Of a DNA stretch of 64,000 bases, positions 35,798 to 46,392 are shown piece after piece. The notes under the pieces were generated by a model. It was not told where the DNA came from. It worked only from the letters and a program-made list of their open reading frames with translations, and did not search any database. The first letter of the stretch is position 1; each line of letters begins with the position of its first letter. The DNA is taken from positions 1,550,001 to 1,614,000 of the forward strand of contig NZ_CP080269.1 in assembly GCF_019431355.1 (NCBI RefSeq), in the 5' to 3' direction. The translations under genes were made by a program, and so were the position numbers. The DNA is from Paenibacillus sp. R14(2021). Its GTDB lineage: Bacteria > Bacillota > Bacilli > Paenibacillales > Paenibacillaceae.

Positions 35798-36898
35798 CTA
35801 TTCTACAATGCCGGATTTGATAAGATGAATCTTCACGTGAACGTCAAATACGAGGCTTGGATATTCGACTTCGTAAAACTGCTTTTCCTGCCAAGCCTTG
35901 CGTTGATGCGCTCTAATAAAATCCCCGATTCCGAGAGGGTCCACTTTGTTTTTCACGAATTTATCGAGCAGCGCTAAGAGCTTGCTGCGCAGCTGCTTCT
36001 CCAATTGCTGCGTCAATAACTCGGGATCCCCGGATTTTTTTAATTCTATCCATTTCGGATAATCCTTAACCATGCCATTCAATGTAAGGTTGTAGGTAAC
36101 TTTGAAGCCCGATGAAGCTTTCGACAGCATTCTGGATTTCTTGCCGCTAAGACTGTTGAACACGGCCGTCCCTTCGTTCTGCCCTTTATTGATGGCAAAT
36201 GGCATGCTCCCTCGTACAAGGCGGCCTTGAAGCATCTTATAGAGCGCTATTTCTTCCTGATTAATCGTTAATTTCAAGCGGTCATCCTTGAATATGGCAT
36301 GGCCGGTTATTTCAATTTTTCCATTGTCATTTAACTTTAAATACGGAACCGACGGATCTCTTCCTTCCCCGTAATAATCAAACAATAAATTGTGCAAATT
36401 GGAATCCGGAGTTCTCCCCGAACGCATATTGTGCTCGACCGTACGATACGGCAGACTTTCGCTTTTTACATCCACCAAGCTCTCCAGCATGGATGAAGTC
36501 GAGCCGTCCGATACTGCGACAATGAGGTAATGGCTGATCAAGGGATCCCTGCAAATGGATTCAATAAAGGGAGCCAAGCCTTCTTCCGCTAATTGTTTGT
36601 TAATAATCAACAGCTTCAGCTTGGTGATCATGACGGGCAGCGAGGATTGATTGTCCAGTTCGTCTATGAGAAGAGAGGGTTTCGCAGCAATACCCTGCAG
36701 GAGCTCAGTTCTGCCCCCAAGGTTAAAATCGGAATAAAGCCCGGTTTCTTTATACCCGGCGTTACTTTTGTCGAGTCCGAGTACCGTTAGAAGATAATTA
36801 TCATCCACGATCCGTTGGCTGCTGCAGCCCGTCAGAGTTAGAACAAACAGTGCTGAATAAGCAATCCGGCGCATCCGCTCGACGTTAATCATTTTCAA
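35798..36898 (-). CDS. gerC: Spore germination lipoprotein, Ger(x)C family
   Basis: The 366-residue protein starts with a lipoprotein signal (LFVLTLTGCSSQ) and has the Ger(x)C C-terminal domain (YNLTLNGMVKDYPKW, LDKFVKNKVDPLGIGDFIRA). It is the lipid-anchored C subunit of the receptor. Its start overlaps the end of gerA by 14 nt, indicating translational coupling. Confidence 0.92.
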   Translation of the reverse strand: MKMINVERMRRIAYSALFVLTLTGCSSQRIVDDNYLLTVLGLDKSNAGYKETGLYSDFNLGGRTELLQGIAAKPSLLIDELDNQSSLPVMITKLKLLIINKQLAEEGLAPFIESICRDPLISHYLIVAVSDGSTSSMLESLVDVKSESLPYRTVEHNMRSGRTPDSNLHNLLFDYYGEGRDPSVPYLKLNDNGKIEITGHAIFKDDRLKLTINQEEIALYKMLQGRLVRGSMPFAINKGQNEGTAVFNSLSGKKSRMLSKASSGFKVTYNLTLNGMVKDYPKWIELKKSGDPELLTQQLEKQLRSKLLALLDKFVKNKVDPLGIGDFIRAHQRKAWQEKQFYEVEYPSLVFDVHVKIHLIKSGIVE

Positions 36899-38336
36899 TA
36901 CTCTCCTTGTCAGGCGTGTACCGTTTCTTCGAAAGTGGCTTTAAGAACTGGCTTCGATTTGCCGTATGCTTGTAAGATAACCGGATAAAGCTGTCTGCAG
37001 TATGCCCCGTCCGAAAAGGAAAAAAAGGAACCAGATAAGGCATCCCGAGCGATTTTAGCCTCATTAAGTGCCCTAAGAGTACAACAAGACCAACAATCAG
37101 TCCGAGTCCTCCCCAGAAAGCCGCAAGCAGGATAAAAGGGAATCGTAGGAGACGAATGGTGTTCGCCATATTAAAGATGGGTGTCGTGAAGGAGGCGAGT
37201 GCCGACAGGGCCACGATGATGAGTAAAATATTGCTGGTGAACGCGGCTTGAACCGACGCTTGACCGATTACAATACCGCCTACAATGCCCAACGTCTGAC
37301 CGATCTTTGAAGGCAACCGGGCACCTGCTTCTCGTAAGAGCTCAATCGTAATTTCCAAGAAGATGACCTCCATTACAGGCGGAAACGGAACATGAATGCG
37401 TGAATTAATGAGAGGTTGCAGCAAGCTCTCGGGGATGACTTCAAAATGGTAGGTGAGTATGGAAACATAAAGGGGCGACGCAATGATCGAGAAAATCACG
37501 CCCATAATCCGGATCACGCGAAAAAAGGATGCCAAAATCCAGGGAAGATAATAATCCTCGGCCGAGACAAAAAAGTCCAGCAGTGTCGACGGAGCTGTTA
37601 TTGCGTAAGGCGAACCGTCCGACAACACAGCCACCTGACCCGAAAGAATAGCAAAGATGACACGATCGACTCTTTCCGTCGTTACGAGAAGCGGGAAAGG
37701 CGTCTTGGTATGATCCGCAATAATTTGCGTCAGCTGAGAGCTATCGAACACGACATCGAAATCAATGGCTTGAAGACGCTGACGCATCGTTTCAATATGT
37801 CTGGGATTCGTGACTCCATCGATATAGGCAAGCACCACTTTAGTGTTGGACAAGGCACCAACGGTTATTTGTTCAAGGATCAACGCAGGCGTGTTAATTT
37901 GCTGGCGCATTAAATGAATGTTGACCTCGATGTTCTCGACAAAGCCTACCTTGGGGCCAATCACGCTAAATTCATTCTCGGTCTCATTGCTCTTACGATG
38001 ACCCATGGAAGCATGATTAACATTCACCAATAGATAATGCAGGTCGTCGCCCTCGAACTGAATGATCACATAGCCCTTCATCAGCTTGTCCACGACTTCT
38101 ACCGTATCGGCAATCACCGTCACCTCATCGAAGGGGATGAATCCTTTGATATCGCTTAACTGCCCCAGTCTATCGATATTTTCTTGTATCCCGGGAAGCA
38201 GGTACTGATTGACTTTCTCCGCGTCTACCAGGCAGCTGTAATAACTGATTTGAAGAGGTTTACTCTCATCAACTGGGTGAAATTGAAGAAAATCGACGGA
38301 TTTAATCGCCTGACGGAAAATTTCGTTATTGAACAT
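36885..38336 (-). CDS. gerA: Spore germination protein, GerA family
   Basis: The 483-residue A subunit has the soluble N-terminal domain with typical blocks (IDGVTNPRHIETMRQRLQAI, RVDRVIFAILSGQVAVLSDG) and four or five C-terminal membrane segments (ASFFRVIRIMGVIFSIIASP, LGIVGGIVIGQASV). ATG 38336 and GTG 38339 are both usable after AAAGGGA. A sigma-G-type promoter precedes it. Confidence 0.92.
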   Translation of the reverse strand: MFNNEIFRQAIKSVDFLQFHPVDESKPLQISYYSCLVDAEKVNQYLLPGIQENIDRLGQLSDIKGFIPFDEVTVIADTVEVVDKLMKGYVIIQFEGDDLHYLLVNVNHASMGHRKSNETENEFSVIGPKVGFVENIEVNIHLMRQQINTPALILEQITVGALSNTKVVLAYIDGVTNPRHIETMRQRLQAIDFDVVFDSSQLTQIIADHTKTPFPLLVTTERVDRVIFAILSGQVAVLSDGSPYAITAPSTLLDFFVSAEDYYLPWILASFFRVIRIMGVIFSIIASPLYVSILTYHFEVIPESLLQPLINSRIHVPFPPVMEVIFLEITIELLREAGARLPSKIGQTLGIVGGIVIGQASVQAAFTSNILLIIVALSALASFTTPIFNMANTIRLLRFPFILLAAFWGGLGLIVGLVVLLGHLMRLKSLGMPYLVPFFPFRTGHTADSFIRLSYKHTANRSQFLKPLSKKRYTPDKESIEND

Positions 38337-38373
38337 CACCCGAATTTCCCTTTCTTAACGCGAAATGTAACGA

Positions 38374-38403
38374 TATTATGTTCAATTTGGAAAAATGTAT
38401 TCG
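38374..38403 (-). promoter_or_regulatory. Sigma-G-type promoter of the ger operon
   Basis: On the minus strand CGAATA (38403-38398) and CATAATA (38380-38374) are separated by 17 bp, close to the forespore consensus. The match to the regulon expected for germinant receptors supports it. Confidence 0.6.
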
Positions 38404-38449
38404 CTAAAATAGCCCGTCTCCAATCGAAGGGCCCAAAGATCAACCATGC

Positions 38450-38884
38450 TTACATTAAGGGAAGGCAGATATCGAATAATTCTACTAAGCTTGTGATCGT
38501 GTAGGTGCTCCGAATTTCCGGCGGACTTATTTGCGCCCCCCCGTTCACCCAGCAGGTATCTATGCCGGCTTGAATGCCGCCTTTAATATCCGTATTCAGC
38601 GAGTCCCCGATGATCAGCGCTTCCGTTCGATTAAAATCCTTGATTCGGCTCGTCACATAATCGAAAAAATCCGGTGACGGCTTTTGAAAGCCGATGCTCT
38701 GCGAATCGAAAATATCCTCAAAAAATTCGTACAGGCATCTGACTGCTTCAATCGTTTTATCTGCGTGTGGGTGATCCCGTTCGTCACAATAAACAAGCGA
38801 TGGGTCTCCGATAAGCGCTGGCAGACCTCTAAGGCGCCCTCGATCACACCTGGGAACAGATTCAACAGGGTATTAATTCTTTAG
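38450..38884 (-). pseudogene. HAD hydrolase (YfnB/YjjG-like) remnant
   Basis: From 38884 downward the frame reads INTLLNLFPGVIEGALEVCQ and LFIVTNG (motif II). After a frameshift near 38745 it continues YEFFEDIFDSQSIGFQKPSP (motif III Lys) and ALIIGDSLNTDIKGG (motif IV). The N-terminal DxDxT nucleophile segment is absent. The break lies about 30 bp from the IS4-type element. Confidence 0.78.
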
Positions 38885-38914
38885 ATAGAAAAACTAATAC
38901 ATCCTTATTAATTA

Positions 38915-40403
38915 ACTCAACTTTCGCAGCTACGAATGAGCTTGAATACCTTGCGGCTGTAAGGATAGAGCGTATTTTCATCCTTCTCTTGACAAAAAAA
39001 CACCTTCTTTGTTTGGTATCATGGAAGTGACTAGCAACCATGCAAACAAAGAAAGGTGTGTAAATCCATGGTACACCATCGTTCCCTGTCTGACCAGTCT
39101 CGTTTTTCGTCTGTTTTCCATGCGCTGAAAATCGGTAAACTGCTTCGAGAGGCCAGGATTCACAAGTCTTGTCTTTCAGCTGCTATTCTCGCTTGTTTTT
39201 GAGGGGAAGAATTGGTTTCGACTGCTGGAAAGCAACCGTGGTAGCTCGTTACCAGGCAAAGATGTCGTCTACCGCTTCTTGAATCATCCCGGCTTTGCTT
39301 GGCGCTCTTTTCTTCATTCGCTTAGTTTGACGGTGGTTCGGCAGTTTGCCTCACTTACGTCAGCCAAGCGTGTTAAAGTGTTTATCATCGACGACTCCAC
39401 GCTGCAGCGCAATCGCAGTAAGAAAGCAGAACTGCTTGCCAGAGTATTCGACCATACCACAGGTCGATTTACCAAAGGCTACACGCTGCTAACGCTTGGC
39501 TGGTCCGACGGCTTCAGCTTTGCTCCGATCGACTTTGTTATGCTCTCGTCAGCGAAACTTGTGAATCGCCCTAAACGAGATGACGACAACGATCACGAAG
39601 CGTTGCCACGGGTATAAGCGACGCGTCGAGGCGCTTACGCGTAAGCCTTACGCCGCCCTCGACTTGATTCGGCGCGCGTTGCAAGCTGGCTTCCATGCGG
39701 ATTACGTACTGATGGACAGCTGGTTTACTCAGATGCCACTCATTCGCGGACTTGTAAAAGAAGGACTGGCCGCGATTGGCATGGTCAAGGAAATGAAGCA
39801 GCGCTATGTGTACGAAGGAAAACGTCTGACGCTGAATGAACTTTACAGAAGTCTGCCGAAGAACAAGCAAACGTCCATTTGGAGTTCTGTCCTTGTCCGG
39901 ACTTCATGCGGCATGTCTGTTAAACTCGTCTTTGTTCAAAACCGGAACAAGCGGCGAGAATGGCTGGCCATTCTCAGTACGGATCTTGCTTTAGAGCCGA
40001 ACGAGATTGTTCGCATTTATGGCATGCGGTGGAGCATTGAGACGTTCTTTAAAGTAACCAAAAGCTACTTGAAACTAGGAACCGAGTTTCAAGGCCGTTC
40101 CTTCGATATGCTGATCAGCCATACAACCGTCGTGTTTAGCCGCTACTTGGCGATGGAATTTGAGCGACGGCAGACCGGAGATCCGCGTACACTTGGTGGA
40201 CTATTTTTCTTGTATGCGGATGAAGTTCGTGATCTGGACTACCAGACTGCTCTCCAACAACTGATGACGTTTTTCTTAACTTTGGCTGGAGCAACGAGCA
40301 AAGATGGCAAACAAACGGTATGGTGTCAACTCCAGCAGTGGATAGCCGATTTACCCTTGTACATCAAGGGTTTGTTCGATAATTTAAGCTGCGAAAGTTG
40401 AGT
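38915..40403 (+). mobile_element. IS4-family element, copy 1
   Basis: 1.49 kb with perfect 17-bp terminal repeats ACTCAACTTTCGCAGCT (38915-38931) and AGCTGCGAAAGTTGAGT (40387-40403). Confidence 0.88.
39068..40401 (+). pseudogene. IS4-family transposase, two frameshifts
   Basis: Translation starts at ATG 39068 (MVHHRSLSDQSRFSSVF), breaks at TTTTTGA near 39197, resumes with NWFRLLESNRGSSLPGKDVV and the first Asp (VFIIDDSTLQRN), breaks again near 39600 and ends with LMDSWFT and the YREK signature YGMRWSIETFFKVTK. Both breaks are shared with copy 2. Confidence 0.88.
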
Positions 40404-40472
40404 AATAAAAAAATGCGCGGCCCATTTATTATTGGCCGCGCACAATTATATTTTAAAAATTGGTTTGTGCTC

Positions 40473-40655
40473 TCATAAAAATAAGTAATCACTGCCGCCC
40501 GCGAATACGGACGATACGTGAAAACAATTAAAATTGTCTGTCCCGCACTCGCATATATGAGCCAGCTCCTCCACCAAAGCGGCGCTGACACGGGCCATGG
40601 CGGCCGGATCAATCGCACGACGGCCAGCGCCAGTTACATGGTCGACCCAGTGCAT
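40473..40655 (-). pseudogene. Small tautomerase-like / DUF1904-like fragment
   Basis: AAMARVSA and ALVEELAHICECGTDNF then FHVSSVFAGG resemble the middle of DUF1904 or 4-oxalocrotonate tautomerase-like proteins. No start is seen. Confidence 0.3.
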
Positions 40656-40845
40656 TCAGGGTGCGGCGTGGGCGAGCGCTGGTCGAGTACACCATCCAGT
40701 GGGCCGGTGGGTCCGGCTTCCGGGCGACTACGAGTCGCTCGGTTTTGCTGTCGTGGGCACCGTGCCCGACGCCTTTAGACACCCGATGAGGATACGTCGG
40801 GCTCCACATCATGCACCTACCTGTTGAGAAGATGTTTCCCGCCGG
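40640..40845 (+). pseudogene. GNAT acetyltransferase C-terminal fragment
   Basis: In two plus-strand frames GDYESLGFAVVGTVPDAFRH is followed by YVGLHIMHLPVEK, the last motifs of a GNAT fold. GC content is high and actinobacterial in style. Nothing else is recognised between 40404 and 41056. Confidence 0.45.
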
Positions 40846-41056
40846 ATCCTCTTGAACCGCGGCACAGCGCCCCAGCGCGCTACATGGCCCTCCCGGCGCT
40901 TGGCGAAGAGATACCGGGAGGGCCTTTCGTAGTGAAGCTCATATGACCTGGTCACTGATCACCTCAATGACCGGGCGGTTGACTTGCACCGGGCCCGAAC
41001 CGACAGCTAATCGAAGAAGCCGGCCGGGCCCGCTCAAGGACCCTGGGTCAGACCCC

Positions 41057-42079
41057 TTACTTCGATGCGACCCGGACGACTGACTTGCCTGCCCCTGGGG
41101 CTGTCTGTTCGGCGATCATCTGCGGCACGTCTTGGAACTCGTAAACCTTGCCCACAGGTGTGGTGATCGCCCCTTGTTCAGCCAGTTCTGCCAGGCGACC
41201 CCATATAGTGGCCTCGGCTTCCGGGCTGCCGGGGGTCGCAAGCACACCGACCGCTGTGTAGTTCCGCAGCAGCATGTCCATCGAGTCGAGAGGAACGGGA
41301 GTTCCGCTCGCGAGGCCGATGAGGGCGATACGCCCGTTGCGCGCGATGCTCTTAAGCGCCGTGGCCGCCGTTTCACCACCAACAGGATCGTAGATCAGAT
41401 CGACGCCACGTCCGTCCGTGATCTCGGCAATCCGGGCCGTCAAATCGTCCGTGCGGTAATTCACGACATGGTCCGCACCGTGGCTCGTGCAGAACTCCAA
41501 CTTCTCCTGACTTCCCGCCACCGCGATCACCGTCGCGCCCAGCGCCTTGCCGAGCTGCAGGGCGGTGGAGCCACTGCTGCCCGCAGCACCTAAGACGAGC
41601 AACGTCTGCCCGGCCTCGACCGGGGCGCGCTCGACGAGGCCCGCGTACGCCGTACGGAAACCGATCGGGAAGCCGCCTGCCTGCTCGTCCGTCATAGCAG
41701 CCGGAATACGGATGGCTGACCCTTCACGCACGTACGCGTACTCGGCGTACCCGCCCCATCCCTCCAGGAATTCGGTGATGCCCATCACCTGTTCGCCGAC
41801 CGCGAACCGCGAGCCCGGCGGTACGGCAACGATTTCGCCCGCAGCCTCCTCACCGAGTCCGAAGGGAGGATCACCGAGCAGCGGGAACTGGCCCGCCGCC
41901 ATCATCACGTCAGGGAACCCCGCCCCCGCAGTCCGCACCCGAATCAGCACCTGTCCAGGCGATGGCGCACCCCAGGTCATCTCCCGAAGCTCGATCGCTT
42001 CCTTTGGGTCGCCAAACTTCACCAAACGCCACGCACGACCAGAAAACTTCTGAACCCTTTCAACCGTTAATTGCGGCAC
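41057..42079 (-). CDS. NADPH:quinone reductase (zinc-independent MDR family)
   Basis: The 340-residue protein is a quinone oxidoreductase-like medium-chain reductase. It has GAAGSSGSTALQLGKALGA as the nucleotide loop, GADHVVNYRTDDL and GVDLIYDPVGG, and lacks the zinc cysteines. It should reduce quinones or enones with NADPH. GC content is well above that of the flanking chromosome. No convincing ribosome site change is needed; the ATG follows GGAGCG. Confidence 0.85.
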   Translation of the reverse strand: MPQLTVERVQKFSGRAWRLVKFGDPKEAIELREMTWGAPSPGQVLIRVRTAGAGFPDVMMAAGQFPLLGDPPFGLGEEAAGEIVAVPPGSRFAVGEQVMGITEFLEGWGGYAEYAYVREGSAIRIPAAMTDEQAGGFPIGFRTAYAGLVERAPVEAGQTLLVLGAAGSSGSTALQLGKALGATVIAVAGSQEKLEFCTSHGADHVVNYRTDDLTARIAEITDGRGVDLIYDPVGGETAATALKSIARNGRIALIGLASGTPVPLDSMDMLLRNYTAVGVLATPGSPEAEATIWGRLAELAEQGAITTPVGKVYEFQDVPQMIAEQTAPGAGKSVVRVASK

Positions 42080-42207
42080 GTTTTAATCGCTCCTTTGTCC
42101 AACACGTCTAACTCAGTGTAACTCCGCCCGGACGGTCTTCGCAAGCCCGTTCGCCGCGAACTGCGCCGGCATGCCGTTCGCCTGCGTAAAAACCGGCGTT
42201 CCGGCTT

Positions 42208-42354
42208 TCAGCTTATGCTTTTCAGCCAGTGGGCGACAGCCGCTCCAATACGCGGCCCAGAGTCCTCCTGCACGAAGTGCTTACCCGGCACCGTGATCGC
42301 GTAACGCTTGGACCGTTGCCAGTCCTTGTCTGAAATCATACGGCTTTGTTGCAT
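42208..42354 (-). pseudogene. Haloalkane dehalogenase-like C-terminal fragment
   Basis: The 48 residues include AITVPGKHFVQEDSGPRIGA, matching the catalytic-His region of haloalkane dehalogenases and related hydrolases. AGGTGATTGCA precedes the ATG, so it may still be translated. The nucleophile part is missing. Confidence 0.5.
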
Positions 42355-42459
42355 TGCAATCACCTCTTTTTGGTTAGCACAGATTCCCACAGTTTTTATC
42401 CCAAATATGCTTCAATCTTTGCCGAATGCGGCATCAACGGATGGTAATCCGAACCCGCA

Positions 42460-43449
42460 TTAGAGTGGGAACGTTACGCCGGTCAGCTGTTCGCTGAGCT
42501 GCCACAGCCGTTCCGCCAAGCCGGAGTCGACGGCCCAAGGCGGTGCTCCCCAGCCCATCGGAGCGTCTGCCGGAACCGCCGACGCAATATCGACATCCTC
42601 GCAGTAAACCCCGCCCATATCGTCCAGCTGCGTATTTGTCGCACACCAGATAATCGTAGCCGCCCCTTGGGGGACGGACTTGTAGGACGGATCGACAATA
42701 CGGCGTCCCTGCTCGTCGAGAGCGCCTGCGGCCCGCATTTCATCATCCGAAAGAAATCGAGATAGGTCCGTTACGATTTTGCCGGGATGGACGGAGAAGG
42801 CACGAATACCATGCGCCTGACCCTTCTTGTCCAACGCAACGGCAAACAGCGCGTTGGCGCTTTTGGATTGGCCGTACGCCTGCCACTTATCGTATGCTCT
42901 CCGCTTGTAGTTCGGATCGTCGAAGTCTACACCTGCGAAGAAAAGCGCCGCGGAAGATACCGAAACGACTCGGGCTCCCCCCGCCTGTTTCAAAGCCGGC
43001 CATAGCCGTGCGGTCAGTTGAAAGTGTCCCAGGTGATTCGTCGCAAAATGGGATTCATAACCGCGTGCGTCGCGTACGAGCGGCGCAGCCATAATGCCGG
43101 CGCAATTGACGAGAATATCAAGCGGCCGTCCCGAATCGAGAAATCGCTGTGCGAACCCGTCGATCGAAACGGGGTCCATCAGATCCAGTTCCTCCAGCTC
43201 CACACGTGGGATGTTCGCCAGCGATGCCCGCGCTTTATCTGACGAACGTGCGGGTACGATAACAGTCGCACCAGCCTCCGCCATAACGCGGACGGTCTCC
43301 AGGCCAAGTCCGGAGTACCCGCCCGTTACGATGGCGGTCTTACCGGTCAGGTCGCGGCCCCCAAGCGCTTCCTGCGCCGTCGATTGCGGCCCGAAGCCTG
43401 AAGAAATCGGTGCCTGAGGCGTAAACTGAAATCCTTTATTCGCATCCAT
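42460..43449 (-). CDS. Short-chain dehydrogenase/reductase
   Basis: The 329-residue SDR has TGGYSGLGLE (cofactor loop), NCAGIMAAPL, a catalytic Ser in VVSVSSAA and Tyr-Lys in YGQSKSAN. It resembles the WW-oxidoreductase/retinol dehydrogenase-like branch. ATG 43449 follows AGGAGG. Substrate unknown. Confidence 0.85.
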   Translation of the reverse strand: MDANKGFQFTPQAPISSGFGPQSTAQEALGGRDLTGKTAIVTGGYSGLGLETVRVMAEAGATVIVPARSSDKARASLANIPRVELEELDLMDPVSIDGFAQRFLDSGRPLDILVNCAGIMAAPLVRDARGYESHFATNHLGHFQLTARLWPALKQAGGARVVSVSSAALFFAGVDFDDPNYKRRAYDKWQAYGQSKSANALFAVALDKKGQAHGIRAFSVHPGKIVTDLSRFLSDDEMRAAGALDEQGRRIVDPSYKSVPQGAATIIWCATNTQLDDMGGVYCEDVDIASAVPADAPMGWGAPPWAVDSGLAERLWQLSEQLTGVTFPL

Positions 43450-43999
43450 GTATTTCCTCCTAATTCTATCGTTCGATTTCACCGGCGATTGCAACAAATG
43501 ACATGAAAGCGAATGCCTCCTAATGTAAAAACTATAATAGTTTCGCTCGTATATTTGTTGATCGCGCGGTGGCAGAAAAGTTTGTAATAAAAAATATCAA
43601 TCCATACTTATCTTTGCCGGTATATTGGTGTCTATAACCGCCAATGCGCTCGAACCGTGCACCGTTGAAGCAGAGTTAATATGCGATCTGTGCTCCCCAT
43701 TTGAATAATTACGCGCGTCAAACCCGTATTGATGACCTGGCAGATCATTTCATATCAAAGTTAAAACTCGTCCATCATTTGCCACATGGATGCTGCATGC
43801 TTCTCGCCGAACTGCTTCTGGAATTCCGCCTGGGCTCGATCCCATGTTATCGAAGCGCTCGGGGTTTATGGTACAAACCACCCCAGCGATTACCGAAATC
43901 CCGGTGAAACTAATCTATTTATTAAACAAACGTTCTCCGATAGGTGTAATGGCGACCTCTTATCTGATCACCAATATAGCTGTCGATGACTCGTGTAAC
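43450..43999. other. Gene-poor cargo stretch
   Basis: No intact gene. On the minus strand near 43770-43860 a tail reads EFQKQFGEKHAASMWQMMDE and a stop, possibly the end of a MarR-like regulator, with no start. Confidence 0.3.
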
Positions 44000-44854
44000 T
44001 TAATCTGTGTAATCAGTCGATTTAGTCAATTCTTCAAATCGTTTATCGGATTCCGCCAGTTTTTTTGCACCTTCTTGCGCTATTTTAAAGGCGCTTGACC
44101 CCATTAATAAGTGCAGGGGAGGCTCGGGCATTTCTGCTAACTGAATCACGACTCCCGCTACTTTGGCAGGATCGCTTAAACGTCCAATTCTTTCTTCAGG
44201 CGCAGCAGAATTTATATTGCGCAGTAGCTTGGCTGTACCCCCGATGATCGGCTGATACGGTTCACTAATCGGCGGAATATTCATAGATGATCCTGCCCAA
44301 TCGGTTGCAATGCCTCCGGGCTCCAACGTTGTCACTTTAATTCCAAAAGAGGAAACTTCCTGAGCTAACACTTCCGTAAAACCATTTACTGCAAATTTTG
44401 AACTTTGATAAGCGCTCAAACCTGCATTGCCGAAACGTCCACCAATGGATGAAATGTTAATGATCGAGCCTCTTTGTTGATCTCGCATAAAGGGCAGCAC
44501 AGCTTTCATTGTATATACAACACCAAAGAAATTTGTAGCCACTTGATCTTGAAAATCAGAAATACTTATATCTTCAATAGATGCCAAATTCGCATACCCG
44601 GCATTGTTAACAAGAACATCGATCTGGCCAAAATATTTGAAGGCTTCCTCTACCGCTGCACGGACTTCATTATTGTTAGATACATCTAATTTAATCGGCA
44701 ACACTTTTTTGCCGTAGTGGGATAATAGGTCTCCCAATGAAGAAGGTTCGCGGGCCGTGGCCACTACGGAATCACCTTTCTTCAGCGCTGCAAGTGCTAT
44801 CTCACGTCCTAATCCCCGAGAACTCCCGGTGATAAACCACGTTTTGTTTGCCAT
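44000..44854 (-). CDS. Short-chain dehydrogenase/reductase
   Basis: The 284-residue classical SDR has TGSSRGLGREIA, NNAGYANLAS, ISSIGG and YQSSKFAV. ATG 44854 follows AAGGTGAG. A MerR-type regulator fragment lies divergently upstream. Confidence 0.86.
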   Translation of the reverse strand: MANKTWFITGSSRGLGREIALAALKKGDSVVATAREPSSLGDLLSHYGKKVLPIKLDVSNNNEVRAAVEEAFKYFGQIDVLVNNAGYANLASIEDISISDFQDQVATNFFGVVYTMKAVLPFMRDQQRGSIINISSIGGRFGNAGLSAYQSSKFAVNGFTEVLAQEVSSFGIKVTTLEPGGIATDWAGSSMNIPPISEPYQPIIGGTAKLLRNINSAAPEERIGRLSDPAKVAGVVIQLAEMPEPPLHLLMGSSAFKIAQEGAKKLAESDKRFEELTKSTDYTD

Positions 44855-44936
44855 TTTCACTCACCTTAAGGTTCTTTAATCTTAGTTATATTGGAAGGGT
44901 GTCCGTAGAATGATGTTTTATCCATAACACAAGTTA

Positions 44937-45050
44937 CAAAAAAATTTCATATTTCTCCGCATACGCTTCGCTTCTATACGGATCAAGATTTGATACAGGA
45001 ATCGTGGGGAACGAAAATAAACGTCGGTTACTTGATAAAGCGCACTCGGT
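44937..45050 (+). pseudogene. MerR-family regulator N-terminal fragment
   Basis: KKFHISPHTLRFYTDQDL, then after a frameshift GIVGNENKRRLLDK. This is the wing-helix part of a MerR DNA-binding domain, with no start or C-terminus. Confidence 0.5.
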
Positions 45051-45110
45051 GGGCTTGGAACCATTATGGCTTTCAGATCCGCCGGGACTAGTGAATCAAC
45101 CGGCCGCCGG

Positions 45111-46349
45111 TCAAACCTGACGGTTTAACAAAGCGGCGTAATTACGCTGCTCGATGGCCTTGAAGTCCGCAGCTGCTTGTTCCCCGGATAACGACAAATC
45201 CGGATCGAGCCCGTCCGCCAATCGTTCTAACTGCATGCTGAACCAGGGATTGTCATAGGGAGCATCTATCGCGCGCTCCGGAGTTGGCACGGCTTCAAGT
45301 TCGCCCGCGAGCAACTTAGCGGGCGAACGTGGATCGGCAATCACCGGCCGCCCAAGGCCGACGACGTCCAGATCGCCGTTCTCCAGCGACTGAATCATGC
45401 CCGCGCGGGTCCGGAAGTTGCCCGTGACCATCACCGGCATATTGGCGACGGCGCGAATCTCGGCGGCGTATTCGACGAAGAAGGCTTCGCGTTTGATCGT
45501 GCTGTCGCTGCGAGCATCCTCTTCTTCAGCCAAAGTCACTCCGATCATCTTCGGTTGCTCAAGCGTGCCGCCGGACAGCTCGAGCAGGTCCAGGCCGGTG
45601 CCATTCAGGATTTTGACCAGCTCGATGCATTCTGCGTGGGTGAAGCCGCCTTTTTGGAAATCGGACGAATTCAGTTTGATACCGATGGGAAAATCACGAC
45701 CGGTTGCTTCTCGGACCGCTTCGATGACACGCAGCAGGAACCGTGCGCGATTGGGTAGGGAGCCGCCCCAGCGGTCGGTGCGGTGATTGGTCAGCGGGCT
45801 GAGGAACTGGGTGAATAGATAGCCGTGTGCCGCATGCAGATGAACACCCGTAAAGCCGGCTTCCCGCGTCAATCGAGCCGCGTTGGCAAATTGGCCGATC
45901 GCGTGCTCGATGTCCGCTTCCGTCATGGGTTTTGGCGGGGCGAACGAAAGACCAAGCACACGCGGTGGCACAAGCGTAACGCGAGACGGCGCCAGCGGCG
46001 CAGGATTGAAGAGATCGGACACCTGCCTTCCGGTATGGCTAAGCTGCAGCCAGAAGTGCGCGCCACCCGCTGTACCAGCCTTCGAGACAACAGCAAGCGC
46101 CGCGAGGTCGCTGCGTTCGTCCAGGACGATGTTGGAAGGACGCTCGAGATGCAGGCGGTCGACTTGCACATTGCCCGACAGCAGCAGTCCCGCTCCACTC
46201 CTAGCCCATCGCGAATAGAGAGCCGCCATGCGCGGTGTGGCGTTATTGGCCGTGTCGGCCAAGCCCTCGCTCAGTGATGCCTTGGCGAGACGGTTCGCAA
46301 GTAAGGCTCCTGAAGGCAAAACAAGAGGTTGAGAAAGAATGGATGACAT
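45111..46349 (-). CDS. NADH:flavin oxidoreductase (old yellow enzyme family)
   Basis: The 412-residue TIM-barrel flavoenzyme has the FMN/active-site segment GVHLHAAHGYLFTQFLSPLT, WGGSLPNRARFLL, IGIKLNSSDF and MPVMVTGNFRTR. It reduces activated alkenes or nitro compounds. ATG 46349 follows GGAGAGG. It is divergent from tetR at 46516 with a strong palindromic operator between them, so the substrate is probably the TetR inducer. Confidence 0.88.
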   Translation of the reverse strand: MSSILSQPLVLPSGALLANRLAKASLSEGLADTANNATPRMAALYSRWARSGAGLLLSGNVQVDRLHLERPSNIVLDERSDLAALAVVSKAGTAGGAHFWLQLSHTGRQVSDLFNPAPLAPSRVTLVPPRVLGLSFAPPKPMTEADIEHAIGQFANAARLTREAGFTGVHLHAAHGYLFTQFLSPLTNHRTDRWGGSLPNRARFLLRVIEAVREATGRDFPIGIKLNSSDFQKGGFTHAECIELVKILNGTGLDLLELSGGTLEQPKMIGVTLAEEEDARSDSTIKREAFFVEYAAEIRAVANMPVMVTGNFRTRAGMIQSLENGDLDVVGLGRPVIADPRSPAKLLAGELEAVPTPERAIDAPYDNPWFSMQLERLADGLDPDLSLSGEQAAADFKAIEQRNYAALLNRQV

Positions 46350-46392
46350 ATGAACAGTCCTCTCCGGAATCGGACGAAAATCCGATGTAATT